A DNA stretch of 15,879 nt. It comes from Intestinimonas massiliensis (ex Afouda et al. 2020) (lineage in GTDB: Bacteria; Bacillota; Clostridia; Oscillospirales; Oscillospiraceae). The notes beneath the pieces are model-generated. The model ran no database searches. It was not told where the DNA came from and saw only the letters and a program-made list of their open reading frames with translations. Below are positions 6,125-13,900 of this stretch, piece after piece; position 1 is the first letter of the stretch; the number at the start of each line of letters is the position of its first letter. The stretch spans positions 1,956,564 through 1,972,442 of the forward strand of contig NZ_LR131147.1 of the NCBI RefSeq assembly GCF_900626285.1. The letters run 5' to 3'. The position numbers and the translations under genes are program-made.

Positions 6125-6593
6125 ACTTGTAGCATATTTTTCTGCGTCCGGCGTGACCGCGAAGGTAGCTGAGACGCTGGCAGAGGCAATCGGCGCGGAC
6201 ATCTTTGAGATTGAGCCGAAGGTACCTTACACGGAAGCTGATCTGAACTGGATGGACAAGAAAGCCCGCAGCACGATTGAGATGAACGATCCTGCCTCCC
6301 GTCCTGAGATTGCCGTGAAGCGGGACAACATGAAGGACTACGACACAATCTTTGTGGGTTTTCCGATCTGGTGGTACGTTGCGCCGACGATTATCAATAC
6401 GTTCCTTGAGAGCTATGACCTGACCGGCAAGACGATCATCCCGTTTGCAACCTCTGGCGGAAGCGGCATTGGCAAGACGAACGAGCGCCTTGCGCCGAGC
6501 TGCAAAGGCGCAAAGCTGATGGACGGCAAGGTCTTCAAGAGCAGCGTCGGGCATCAGGAGCTTGCGGCGTGGGTTGAAGGACTTGGACTTTAA
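6114..6593 (+). CDS. Flavodoxin
   Basis: A 159-residue flavodoxin-like electron carrier expected to bind FMN. VAYFSASGVTAKVAETLAE (6-24) is the phosphate-binding loop and first helix; IFVGFPIWWYVAPTIINTFLE (79-99) is the segment with aromatic residues over the isoalloxazine ring; FATSGGSGIGKT (111-122) is the third contact loop. This order fits the short flavodoxin family common in gut Firmicutes. The chosen start has GAGGAAG 6 bases upstream and overlaps the previous gene by 11 bases. It closes the GC-richer rightward operon; just after it the base composition changes. Redox partner unknown. Confidence 0.88.
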   Translation: MSNKLVAYFSASGVTAKVAETLAEAIGADIFEIEPKVPYTEADLNWMDKKARSTIEMNDPASRPEIAVKRDNMKDYDTIFVGFPIWWYVAPTIINTFLESYDLTGKTIIPFATSGGSGIGKTNERLAPSCKGAKLMDGKVFKSSVGHQELAAWVEGLGL

Positions 6594-6627
6594 GGGGCAG
6601 ACAAATCGGGAGTTATGGAGGTACTTT

Positions 6628-7047
6628 ATGAACGAGAGAGAAAAAATTATCCGATTATGGTTTGATATGTGGATTAAGAAAGCAGATTTAGGAATTGACA
6701 ATATTTTTACAGATGATGTTGTATATACTGAGAGTTGGAGTCCTAAATATGAAAACCGCAAAACGGTAAAGCACTGGTTTGACGAATGGAATACACGCGG
6801 AAGTGTTCTTGTCTGGGAGATTAAGCAATTTTTTCATCAAGGCAATCAAACAATCGTGGAGTGGTATTTTAAAAGCAAAATGAATAATGGAAATGTTGAA
6901 GAATTTGACGGAATATCTTTAATTGTATGGACACAGGATAACAAAATAAAATCATTAAAAGAGTTTGGTTGCAATCTTCATAATTATAATCCATATCGAG
7001 ATAGTGATATTCCCGTATTTCGAGAAGAAAAAGCAAATTGGTTTTGA
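6628..7047 (+). CDS. NTF2/SnoaL-like protein
   Basis: A 139-residue protein of the cone-shaped NTF2-like fold: N-terminal helix (EKIIRLWFDMWIKKADLGI), DNIFTDDVVYTESWSPKYEN, a helix TVKHWFDEWNTRG and a sheet WEIKQFFHQGNQTIVEWYFKS with WTQDNKIKSLKEF. Such proteins are small enzymes or ligand binders; no catalytic set can be fixed here. GGAGG lies 6 bases before the ATG at 6628. The codon use is clearly more AT-rich than in the flavodoxin 35 bases upstream, so it may have arrived separately. Confidence 0.75.
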   Translation: MNEREKIIRLWFDMWIKKADLGIDNIFTDDVVYTESWSPKYENRKTVKHWFDEWNTRGSVLVWEIKQFFHQGNQTIVEWYFKSKMNNGNVEEFDGISLIVWTQDNKIKSLKEFGCNLHNYNPYRDSDIPVFREEKANWF

Positions 7048-7355
7048 GAGGACTATAAATTCCAGTTGATATTTCACATATTTTAGGAAATTTAATAACT
7101 GTTATATTTGATTATCAAATTCTTCGCAAACCCTTGAAAATACTAAGTTTGTAGCAAGTGAACTTTCCCTTACTCTTTCCCTTGTGTTACATTTTCCCAT
7201 TGCTTTTCATGAACCTTAATATGGGAAAAATTAAGGGAAAGAAAATTTCATAACACAATATAACATATAACAATAACGACATGGTGAACTGATTGAAATG
7301 TTTTCGATATTTAACTCTGTAACTGATTATCAAAAGAAAATGGAGATAAGATACG
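7048..7355. repeat. AT-rich noncoding stretch with nested inverted and direct repeats
   Basis: No gene seen. CTTTCCCTT (7175-7183) and TTTTCCCAT (7192-7200) pair in nested order with ATGGGAAAA (7221-7229) and AAGGGAAAG (7233-7241), forming a long two-part stem. A further direct copy of CTTTCCCTT lies at 7163-7171, 12 bases from the second. Separately, TGATTATCAAA occurs at 7109-7119 (inside the palindrome TTTGATTATCAAA) and at 7324-7334. The arrangement is like sites bound by a recombinase or replication protein, or a leader structure for the downstream gene; no function can be fixed. Confidence 0.5.
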
Positions 7356-7595
7356 ATGAGAACAATTTATGCAGAATATAATATAAACCACGATAGTATT
7401 GATGTTTACACAAGTGCTGGATATATGCTTCGCATTGATTGCTGGGAAGCTGAAAAAAATTTAAAAACCACATATGGATCAGAATGTGCGCTTACTTCAT
7501 TGGCTGTGGATGAGCCTTTGGAATATGCAAGATTATATCTTGATGGCAATTTACAGATGTGGGTGGATACAGAAGATTCATTAGAACTTTATTAA
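7356..7595 (+). CDS. Small DUF6061-like protein
   Basis: A 79-residue protein. Its pattern, an N-terminal strand (YAEYNINHDSIDVYT), a short central acidic helix and the C-terminal EPLEYARLYLDGNLQMWVDT, resembles the small clostridial mobile-element proteins classed as DUF6061; the Pro-Leu-x-Tyr-Ala and Leu-x-Gly-Asn/Asp-Leu positions are what I rely on. Function is unknown for that family. GGAG is 10 bases before the ATG. It stands alone, followed by about 90 bases without a gene and a strong terminator. Confidence 0.6.
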   Translation: MRTIYAEYNINHDSIDVYTSAGYMLRIDCWEAEKNLKTTYGSECALTSLAVDEPLEYARLYLDGNLQMWVDTEDSLELY

Positions 7596-7687
7596 GCAAG
7601 AAGTGAGATAGTGTTGTAGGGAGTTTCCTGTAGTTAAAGATACCACACCCGATATGATGAACCCACGCTTATACACTACCAGCTATG

Positions 7688-7732
7688 ATAAAAGAAAGGA
7701 CAGCAATTTGACACTGCTGTCCTTTCTTTTAT
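7688..7732 (+). terminator. Strong intrinsic terminator
   Basis: AAAAGAAAGGACAGCA (7690-7705) and TGCTGTCCTTTCTTTT (7715-7730) are perfectly complementary, extended by two A-T pairs to 18 bp, with a 9-base loop. The A-run and T-run on the two sides let it work in both directions. It ends the DUF6061-like transcript and insulates the downstream two-component operon. Confidence 0.85.
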
Positions 7733-7792
7733 AAAATTGCAGTACACAGAAAAAAGCTGTAAAATGAAAAATATATTTGTCCTTGTAACAAT

Positions 7793-7816
7793 TCTCGGAC
7801 ATTTGCCTGTTATACT
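7793..7816 (+). promoter_or_regulatory. Promoter and likely response-regulator site of the two-component operon
   Basis: The 13-base motif TCTCGGACATTTG (7793-7805) lies 5 bases before TATACT (7811-7816), a good -10 element. No -35 hexamer is found at the right spacing. The same motif recurs upstream of the ABC transporter genes, so it is probably the binding site for the response regulator encoded just downstream, acting as activator. Confidence 0.55.
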
Positions 7817-7844
7817 ATCTGCAAAAAGAAAAGGAAGTGATAAT

Positions 7845-8534
7845 ATGAAGCATATTTTAATTGTCGAAGATGATAATCTTTTGAATAAAACGCTTACTTA
7901 TAATTTGGAATTGGACGGTTACACAATAACTTCTGTTCTGAATGCAAGGACAGCCGCTGAATCATTAAAAACAAACATTTTTGATTTGGTATTGCTGGAT
8001 ATAAATTTACCAGACGGAAATGGTTATGACCTATGCCGTCTTATCAAGCCAGAGCATCCTGATACAGTAGTTATATTTCTAACTGCCAACGATCAGGAAA
8101 GCAATCAGATACGGGGATATGAAGCTGGTGCAGTGGATTATATCACGAAACCTTTTTCGATTAGTGCTTTGCAGCGAAAAATCAAAGCCATGTTCGCTAT
8201 GTTGGAGCATCACAAACCAGCTAAGGATATTTACGAGGATGGTAGCTTGTTTCTGGATTTTTCGGAACAATTTGCAAGTTTGAACGGGAAACCATTAGCA
8301 CTTTCTGCGATGGAATATAAAATGTTGAACCTATTTCTTAAAAATCCGAAGCAGGTACTTACTCGCCAACAATTTTTAGAAAAACTGTGGGATGTTGATG
8401 AAAAATATGTAGATGAACATACCCTTACTACTTCTATCAGCCGTATTCGCAGTAAGATTGAAGCGGATGGCGACACATATATCAAAACGGTTTATGGTAT
8501 GGGGTATCAATGGACAGGAGGCGAAAAGAAATGA
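7845..8534 (+). CDS. OmpR/PhoB-type response regulator
   Basis: A 229-residue protein. The receiver domain (about 1-115) shows IVEDD (acidic pocket Glu8, Asp9, Asp10), phospho-acceptor Asp52 in LLDINLPDG, Thr80 in FLTAND and Lys102 in YITKPF. The C-terminal winged helix (about 130-228) has SAMEYKMLNLFLKNP and the recognition and wing elements TLTTSISRIRSKIE and IKTVYGMGYQW. The start at 7845 has AGGAAG 7 bases upstream; the upstream in-frame extension covers the promoter and is not used. Its stop overlaps the kinase start as ATGA. It probably activates its own operon and the ABC transporter operon through the shared TCTCGGACATTTG motif. Confidence 0.93.
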   Translation: MKHILIVEDDNLLNKTLTYNLELDGYTITSVLNARTAAESLKTNIFDLVLLDINLPDGNGYDLCRLIKPEHPDTVVIFLTANDQESNQIRGYEAGAVDYITKPFSISALQRKIKAMFAMLEHHKPAKDIYEDGSLFLDFSEQFASLNGKPLALSAMEYKMLNLFLKNPKQVLTRQQFLEKLWDVDEKYVDEHTLTTSISRIRSKIEADGDTYIKTVYGMGYQWTGGEKK

Positions 8535-9562
8535 ATCTGAATAACCTTTCTGCTAAGAAAATTTGTAGACTGGTTAGTGCTGGCATGGTTTTCTCTATGC
8601 TGGTAATTACCGGTATTTTCGGCGGTATAATGCAGGATATACGAATTTTTATAGTGGGTGGAACATTGACACTCTGTGCGTTTTTCTGGATTTGGCTATT
8701 GGTGCTGATTTTTGGAAAACGCCTTTCTCATTTTACTTCTAATTTGTGCCGGACGCTGGACAACATGATTGATGGAAACGAGGAATTACAAAAGTCAAAT
8801 GATAGTGAAACTCTTTTTGCCCGTATCAACCACCGCTTAATTCGGTTGTATGAGATTATGCAGAAAAACCGGCACAAGGTAGACATGGAACGACAGGAGC
8901 TTCAAATGCTGATTTCTGATATTTCACATCAAGTTAAAACGCCTGTCAGCAATTTGCAAATGGTAACGGACACACTTTTAACAAAGCCTGTTTCAGAAGA
9001 AGAACGGATGGACTTTTTACAAGGCATACGTAGTCAGACTGATAAACTGGATTTTCTGTTCCAAGCACTGGTTAAAACGTCCCGGTTGGAAACCGGAGCA
9101 ATACGATTAGAAAAGAAAGACAGCAGCTTATTCCATACGCTTGCACAAGCCATGAGCAGTATTGTATATGCCGCAGAGAAAAAAGAAATTGCTGTATCCG
9201 TGGATTGCCCGGAAAATTTGATAATCTCCCATGACAGCAAGTGGACAAGCGAAGCCCTTTTCAATCTGCTGGACAATGCAGTAAAATACACTCCGTCAGG
9301 TGGAAAGATTTCTGTATCAGTGGTTCAGTGGGAAATGTACGTAGAGGTCAAAGTGACCGACACCGGCAAGGGCATTTCAGAAAGCAATCAGGCTGCCATC
9401 TTCCGGCGCTTCTATCGTGAGGAAGAAGTACACGATCAACAGGGTGTGGGAATAGGTTTGTATTTGGCTCGTGAGATTGTAACAAGGCAAGGGGGCTATA
9501 TCAAGGTTGTTTCAGAGCTGAGGCAAGGCTCAGAATTTTCTATTATGCTTCCTGTAAGGTAA
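8531..9562 (+). CDS. Short-sensor membrane histidine kinase
   Basis: A 343-residue kinase. Two membrane segments (about 14-34 and 38-61) are separated by only a few residues, so there is almost no external sensor, as in intramembrane-sensing kinases of the BceS/NisK-free type that rely on a transporter for the signal. DISHQVKTPVSNLQM holds the phosphorylated His133. The ATPase domain has the N box NLLDNAVKYTP (Asn249), the G1 box DTGKG (277-281) and the G2 box GVGIGL (305-310). GGAGG lies 8 bases before the ATG, which overlaps the regulator stop. With the downstream FtsX-type exporter this suggests sensing of a peptide antibiotic or cell-wall stress; the exact signal is unknown. Confidence 0.92.
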   Translation: MNLNNLSAKKICRLVSAGMVFSMLVITGIFGGIMQDIRIFIVGGTLTLCAFFWIWLLVLIFGKRLSHFTSNLCRTLDNMIDGNEELQKSNDSETLFARINHRLIRLYEIMQKNRHKVDMERQELQMLISDISHQVKTPVSNLQMVTDTLLTKPVSEEERMDFLQGIRSQTDKLDFLFQALVKTSRLETGAIRLEKKDSSLFHTLAQAMSSIVYAAEKKEIAVSVDCPENLIISHDSKWTSEALFNLLDNAVKYTPSGGKISVSVVQWEMYVEVKVTDTGKGISESNQAAIFRRFYREEEVHDQQGVGIGLYLAREIVTRQGGYIKVVSELRQGSEFSIMLPVR

Positions 9563-9581
9563 GATATAACCACTTTTTTTG

Positions 9582-9670
9582 AAATGTCCGAGCGTTGTAA
9601 CATTTCACTCTGATTTTCGATAAAAATTTTTTCTATCTCGGACATTTGTGTAACATTTGTGGTTTACAAT
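9582..9670 (+). promoter_or_regulatory. Promoter and repeated operator upstream of the ABC transporter genes
   Basis: AAATGTCCGAG (9582-9592) and CTCGGACATTT (9637-9647) form a perfect 11-base inverted repeat; the second is part of the same TCTCGGACATTTG motif found before the regulator gene. TGTAACATTT occurs twice, at 9596-9605 and 9649-9658, 53 bases apart, close to five helical turns. A -10 candidate TACAAT is at 9665-9670 with no good -35. This suits activation by the response regulator bound on one face of the DNA. Confidence 0.6.
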
Positions 9671-9713
9671 GGCTTTATCAACAGATAGAAAGCCTTGAAA
9701 GGAGCATTTGAAT

Positions 9714-10379
9714 ATGAGCATTTTACAAACAATCGACTTAAAGAAGTATTACGGCACAGAACCAAATATTACTCGTGCCCTTAATGGTGTAAATTTTACT
9801 GTGGAACAGGGAGAATTTGTTGCCGTAGTTGGAACTTCCGGCAGCGGTAAGTCTACATTGCTTCACATGATGGGAGGACTTGATACCCCCACTTCCGGCA
9901 GCGTGATTGTACGGGGAGAAGAACTCGCAAAAAAGAATGATGATGAATTGACAATTTTCCGCCGTCGTAACATCGGATTTATCTTCCAAAATTATAATCT
10001 GGTTCCGATTTTGAATGTATATGAAAATATCGTCCTGCCTGTGGAACTGGATGGCGATACAGTAGACCAGAAATTTATGGACGAAGTTGTGTATATGTTG
10101 GCTTTAGAAGATAAACTGGAAAATATGCCGAACAATCTTTCAGGCGGTCAACAGCAACGTGTAGCGATTGCACGAGCTTTAATTACGAAGCCTGCGATTA
10201 TCCTTGCTGATGAACCGACCGGAAATCTTGATAGCAAGACCAGTGCAGATGTGTTAGGGCTTTTGAAGCATACCAGCGGAGAATTTAATCAGACCATTGT
10301 AATGATTACTCACAACAACGAGATCGCTCAACTCGCAGACCGCATTGTACGGATTGAAGATGGTAAAATTGTTGGCTAA
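9714..10379 (+). CDS. ABC transporter ATP-binding protein (MacB/LolD type)
   Basis: A 221-residue ATPase. It has Walker A GTSGSGKST (40-48), a Q loop IFQNYNLVP (Gln92), the signature LSGGQQQR (142-149), Walker B AIILADEP with catalytic Glu167, a D loop GNLDSKT and the switch His200. These are the features of the LolD/MacB/BceA group that partner with FtsX-type permeases. The ATG at 9714 has AAAGGAG 9 bases upstream; an in-frame TTG at 9708 is less likely. The permease follows after 14 bases. It would power export, or release from the membrane, of a lipid-associated or peptide substrate. Confidence 0.94.
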   Translation: MSILQTIDLKKYYGTEPNITRALNGVNFTVEQGEFVAVVGTSGSGKSTLLHMMGGLDTPTSGSVIVRGEELAKKNDDELTIFRRRNIGFIFQNYNLVPILNVYENIVLPVELDGDTVDQKFMDEVVYMLALEDKLENMPNNLSGGQQQRVAIARALITKPAIILADEPTGNLDSKTSADVLGLLKHTSGEFNQTIVMITHNNEIAQLADRIVRIEDGKIVG

Positions 10380-10393
10380 AGGAGGTGGGAATT

Positions 10394-12721
10394 ATGAATT
10401 ATCCTTTTGAAAATGATACCAGTGCAGTAATTAAAAAATTAGCACGAAAAAGTGTGCGTTTTGATAAGAAGAAAAACTTATTTTGCCTTTCGGCAATTAT
10501 TGTAGCCGTTGCTATGATAATGATGTCGTTGCTCACAGTGCAAAATATCATTTATCAAAATCAGAAAGAAATCGAAGGATTACATCAAGGGATTTTCTTT
10601 GACATTACGCAGGACAGTAAAGAAAAGTTGTTAGCAAACGAAGAAGTAAAAAGTGTAGGACTTTCCTGTAATATCAAAACAGTGAAAGAAAATTCTAAAG
10701 AACTGTCTCTGATTTATTATGATGATGACATGCTTAGTTTGATTCCTGCCTTTGACGGAAAATATCCAGAGAAAGCAAGTGAAATTGCTGTTACAGATGC
10801 CTTTTTTGCCAGTGAAAATAAGTCTCCGGAAATCAACGCCATAGTTCAGTTGAATCTGGATGGTACTTTGAAGAATTATACTATTGTTGGTATTTATCAT
10901 GATAAAACTTCTACCGCTTATCCTGTTTTTGTTTCACTTGAAAAATGCCGGGAATTACGTGGAAATAACCTGCTTAATGGATATGTTTGGCTTGAAAATG
11001 CAGATACCCTTACAAAAGACGAAGCAACAGAAATATTATCTCAAATTTCAGAGGAGACTGGACTGAATAATTGGACAGTCAGCAGTTACTATGATTATGT
11101 AAATACAACTTTGTCCTTCAGTAATTATGCGGTATATGGTGTAGTTGCTGCCATTTTGTTTTTAGCTGCCGCACTTGTAATTTACAGCATTTTCTATATT
11201 TCGGTTGGACAAAAAGTTGCTGAGTTCGGACAGCTTCGGACAATAGGGGCAAGTAAAAAGCAAATTTATAAAATAGTTCTTAAACAGGGTTATATGCTTG
11301 CAGTTCCGGGGATTTTAATTGGTAGTATCATGGGAACGATCATCAGCTATTGTCTGCAATCAAAAGGCTGGTCAGTATTTGCATTTATTGTTTCTCTATG
11401 TGGCGCATGCCTTTTTGGAATACTGCTTGTTTATATTAGTGTTCGTAAACCAGCAAAAATTGCAGCGAATACTTCTCCAATTTCCGCCCTGAAAAATCCA
11501 GTGGGAATTGTAAATTACCGCACTCACAAAAGACATCGTATTACGCCTGTATATTTAGCGAAAATCAGCTTTTCCAGAAACAGAAAAAAATCTCTATTGA
11601 CCATTTTATCATTGGGACTGTGCGGAGTTATATTTTTCCTTGCAGCAAGTTATCAGAGTTCTTTTAATGCCGAGAGTATGGCTCGTTATTGGGATATGAA
11701 GTACGGAGATTTCAAAATCAGCATTGATTTAGAAAACGAAAGTGAAAATTTGGATGCTCTCTTGCAGAAAGAATATTTTTCTGATTATGTAAAGCGTGTT
11801 GGAGATATAGAGGGAGTTAGCAATATATTTACTTATGCTACCGTACCAGTTGATTTCTCAACAGACAATGATATTTCAGATAGCACCTTGATGCTCGGCT
11901 ATAATGAAAAGGATTTGGCGTCGCTAAATGCAGCGGTTTTGTCTGGAAATATTACTGATGATACAGAATTAGTTGTAAGTGATCCCGAACGTATTTATGA
12001 TGTTTACCATTGGAAACCTCAAATTGGGGATACTGTGACCTTTAATTTCAAAAATCATAGTGGTAAAACAATAACAAAAGCATTCAAAATTGGTGCAATC
12101 ACTTCCAGCAATGATGGAATGGGTGGCTATATTTTCAGAATGCCGGAAAATATGCTCAAAGAACTTGCAGGTTATGACTGTACATACGCAATCGAAATAC
12201 AAGCAGAAGCTGAATATCAGGAGATAATCGAGCAAGAACTCAAATTACTCGTTTCTGACAATAGGGATGTTCGCTTACAAACCCTTCAAGATTTTATTGT
12301 AGAACACCAATCAGACAATCGTGCAGGTTTTACATTAGCTTATGCGATTGCAGCCATCTTGTGGATATTTGCGGTCATCAATCAAATCAATCTTACTGTG
12401 ACAAATCTTTTATCACAGAAACAGGAAATGGGCACACTAAAATCTATTGGTATGACAAATAAGCAGTTGAAGCAAGCATTTATGATGGAAGGTCTTTTTA
12501 CTACTTTGATTGCATTGCTTATAACTGCTGTTGTTGGAATCCCCGGCGGATATGCAATCGGTATATTTTTGAAAAATGCAGGCATGTCTACGGGATTTGT
12601 ATTTCCGGTTGTTGCTTTTACTCTTTTTGCTGTTGCTATGTTTATGCTTGAAAGTTTGATGACAATATTGCTTATTCATTCATGGAAGAAGCAATCTGTT
12701 ATTGCAATAATGCGAAATTGA
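10394..12721 (+). CDS. FtsX-type ABC transporter permease, two-module, 8 TM
   Basis: A 775-residue membrane protein. Predicted membrane segments lie near 29-52, 245-270, 299-320, 326-349, 399-420, 648-668, 699-724 and 735-762. This gives two FtsX modules (1+3 segments each) with external domains at about 55-240 and 422-645. The coupling motif after a membrane segment appears twice: FGQLRTIGASKKQI and MGTLKSIGMTNKQL. This differs from the 10-segment BceB layout, so it is a relative of that group and not BceB itself. AAGGAGG is 8 bases before the ATG at 10394. Together with the ATPase and the two-component pair it probably removes an antimicrobial peptide from its lipid target or exports one; the substrate is unknown. 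Confidence 0.92.
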   Translation: MNYPFENDTSAVIKKLARKSVRFDKKKNLFCLSAIIVAVAMIMMSLLTVQNIIYQNQKEIEGLHQGIFFDITQDSKEKLLANEEVKSVGLSCNIKTVKENSKELSLIYYDDDMLSLIPAFDGKYPEKASEIAVTDAFFASENKSPEINAIVQLNLDGTLKNYTIVGIYHDKTSTAYPVFVSLEKCRELRGNNLLNGYVWLENADTLTKDEATEILSQISEETGLNNWTVSSYYDYVNTTLSFSNYAVYGVVAAILFLAAALVIYSIFYISVGQKVAEFGQLRTIGASKKQIYKIVLKQGYMLAVPGILIGSIMGTIISYCLQSKGWSVFAFIVSLCGACLFGILLVYISVRKPAKIAANTSPISALKNPVGIVNYRTHKRHRITPVYLAKISFSRNRKKSLLTILSLGLCGVIFFLAASYQSSFNAESMARYWDMKYGDFKISIDLENESENLDALLQKEYFSDYVKRVGDIEGVSNIFTYATVPVDFSTDNDISDSTLMLGYNEKDLASLNAAVLSGNITDDTELVVSDPERIYDVYHWKPQIGDTVTFNFKNHSGKTITKAFKIGAITSSNDGMGGYIFRMPENMLKELAGYDCTYAIEIQAEAEYQEIIEQELKLLVSDNRDVRLQTLQDFIVEHQSDNRAGFTLAYAIAAILWIFAVINQINLTVTNLLSQKQEMGTLKSIGMTNKQLKQAFMMEGLFTTLIALLITAVVGIPGGYAIGIFLKNAGMSTGFVFPVVAFTLFAVAMFMLESLMTILLIHSWKKQSVIAIMRN

Positions 12722-12735
12722 TGATAGAAAGCTTT

Positions 12736-12849
12736 TCATATCTCGGTCAGCTCCACAATTACATTACTCTGCTGATACAGCCAGTCCGTAAATTCTTTCG
12801 GGCTGGCTGTTCCTGTTTTTACAGCCTTTTTTCTCTGTAATACTTCTTT
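12736..12849 (-). pseudogene. Possible remnant 3' end of a leftward gene
   Basis: Read leftward, 37 codons are open up to a TGA at 12738-12736 and end in a protein-like sequence (SPKEFTDWLYQQSN then VIVELTEI). There is no start codon and an in-frame stop lies just upstream at 12852-12850. It reads like the C-terminus of a real protein left behind when the transporter module was inserted. The same bases form the terminator hairpin of the permease gene, so the coding look could be chance. Family not recognised. Confidence 0.3.
12777..12820 (+). terminator. Intrinsic terminator after the ABC permease
   Basis: ACAGCCAGTCCG (12777-12788) pairs with CGGGCTGGCTGT (12799-12810) in all 12 positions, one of them G-U, with a 10-base loop, followed by TCCTGTTTTT. 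It lies 55 bases after the permease stop and closes the transporter operon. Confidence 0.75.
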
Positions 12850-12853
12850 TCAT

Positions 12854-12906
12854 ACAGTAAATTTTCACTAGGCTGGTATGGAGTAATTTTACTGTCTATA
12901 CAGTAA
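12854..12906. repeat. ACAGTAA repeat cluster
   Basis: ACAGTAA occurs at 12854-12860 and 12900-12906, and inverted (TTACTGT) at 12889-12895. The last two form a 7-bp stem with a CTAT loop. The cluster lies just past the 3' end of the leftward DUF6040-like gene. It may act as that gene's transcript end or as a protein-binding site. Confidence 0.4.
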
Positions 12907-12916
12907 GTTGAAAATA

Positions 12917-13882
12917 CTAATATGGTCTTTTTTCTAACCAAACTTTAAGATAACATCTAATTCCAACATATGCGCCCTGCGAAAGTACGAAAAGCAATAG
13001 AAGATTTACTGACAGTACTTTTTTGATTGATTCTCCAAAATAAATGACAATAGCAACACTTGTCAGTATCATTAGTAGAGTAATAACATCCCAACAGTTT
13101 TTCTTATATAATTCTATAACCTTTATTTCTATCAGTATCGCCAGCATCCCTGTTCCTGCCATACATATTCCTACAATCAATATTAGCAATAACCAATATA
13201 CCATTCCGGCTATAAAAGCATTTGGAATTTTTGTACTAATCTGTGCCGCAGAATGCCCGGCATCAATCGTCCATCCGACAAAGGTTTGTATGAATGATGC
13301 TAAATCATTGAAGAATGATTTACAATCGACAAGGAACATATCTGACTGTACTGCCTGAAAAAGAGTGGTTGTCAACGAATACCATGCAAGAAGGAACAAG
13401 GTTGTTTGGAACATTACCGTTTTTGCTTTATACTGTCCTGCAAGTCGCTCTTTTTGTGTTTCGTATTTTGCTTTTGCATTCTGATAGGCTGTCCGGTTAC
13501 AGGCTTCACATTTTTCATAGAGTACCGGCTTTTCTACCGGTATTTCTACGATTTTCTGATGTGTCCGGGCATAATCCCGTTCCTGTGTTAAATAGCATAT
13601 TTTATCTTGACATTCCTCTATCATGACGTTTGCGCTTCGCAACTTCTCTTTCTCGATCCGCAATGCTCTGTCTGCCAGCTTCAAGTCGTTCTTTAATGCT
13701 TGAATATTCCCGGCTCTGTTCTCTTTGTTTAATTTCTCGTTCAAGGTCAGAGATTCGCTGAGCTGCGTCTTCAGTTCCACGATAAGCTGTTCTTTCTGTT
13801 CTAGTTCTTCTTGTATCTCCTCGGTCAAGAGCAGAAGTTCTTCCAACTGTTCGGCGTTCTTTGATTCTCTGGATTCGTTCAT
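12917..13882 (-). CDS. DUF6040-like coiled-coil membrane protein
   Basis: A 321-residue protein. Residues about 8-115 are a long coiled coil (leucine heptads, EEIQEELEQKEQLIVEL). A CEAC pair (Cys125, Cys128) marks a possible half metal site, after which come four predicted membrane segments near 154-176, 222-252, 263-282 and 290-312. The layout matches clostridial mobile-element proteins I recall as DUF6040, of unknown function; a role at the membrane during DNA transfer is possible but not shown. AAAGGA lies 10 bases before the ATG. It follows the coiled-coil gene at 14260 after 18 bases, forming an operon whose upstream part has been interrupted by IS110. Confidence 0.65.
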   Translation of the reverse strand: MNESRESKNAEQLEELLLLTEEIQEELEQKEQLIVELKTQLSESLTLNEKLNKENRAGNIQALKNDLKLADRALRIEKEKLRSANVMIEECQDKICYLTQERDYARTHQKIVEIPVEKPVLYEKCEACNRTAYQNAKAKYETQKERLAGQYKAKTVMFQTTLFLLAWYSLTTTLFQAVQSDMFLVDCKSFFNDLASFIQTFVGWTIDAGHSAAQISTKIPNAFIAGMVYWLLLILIVGICMAGTGMLAILIEIKVIELYKKNCWDVITLLMILTSVAIVIYFGESIKKVLSVNLLLLFVLSQGAYVGIRCYLKVWLEKRPY

Positions 13883-13900
13883 CTATATCACGTCCTTTCT

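Noticed and set aside
7163..7241. CRISPR array
   Set aside because: The repeated units are only 9 bases, are partly inverted and have no regular spacers; no cas genes are seen.
7737..7844. The N-terminal extension of the response regulator
   Set aside because: It would cover the promoter motif and -10 element; the ATG at 7845 has a good ribosome-binding site and gives the usual receiver-domain start.
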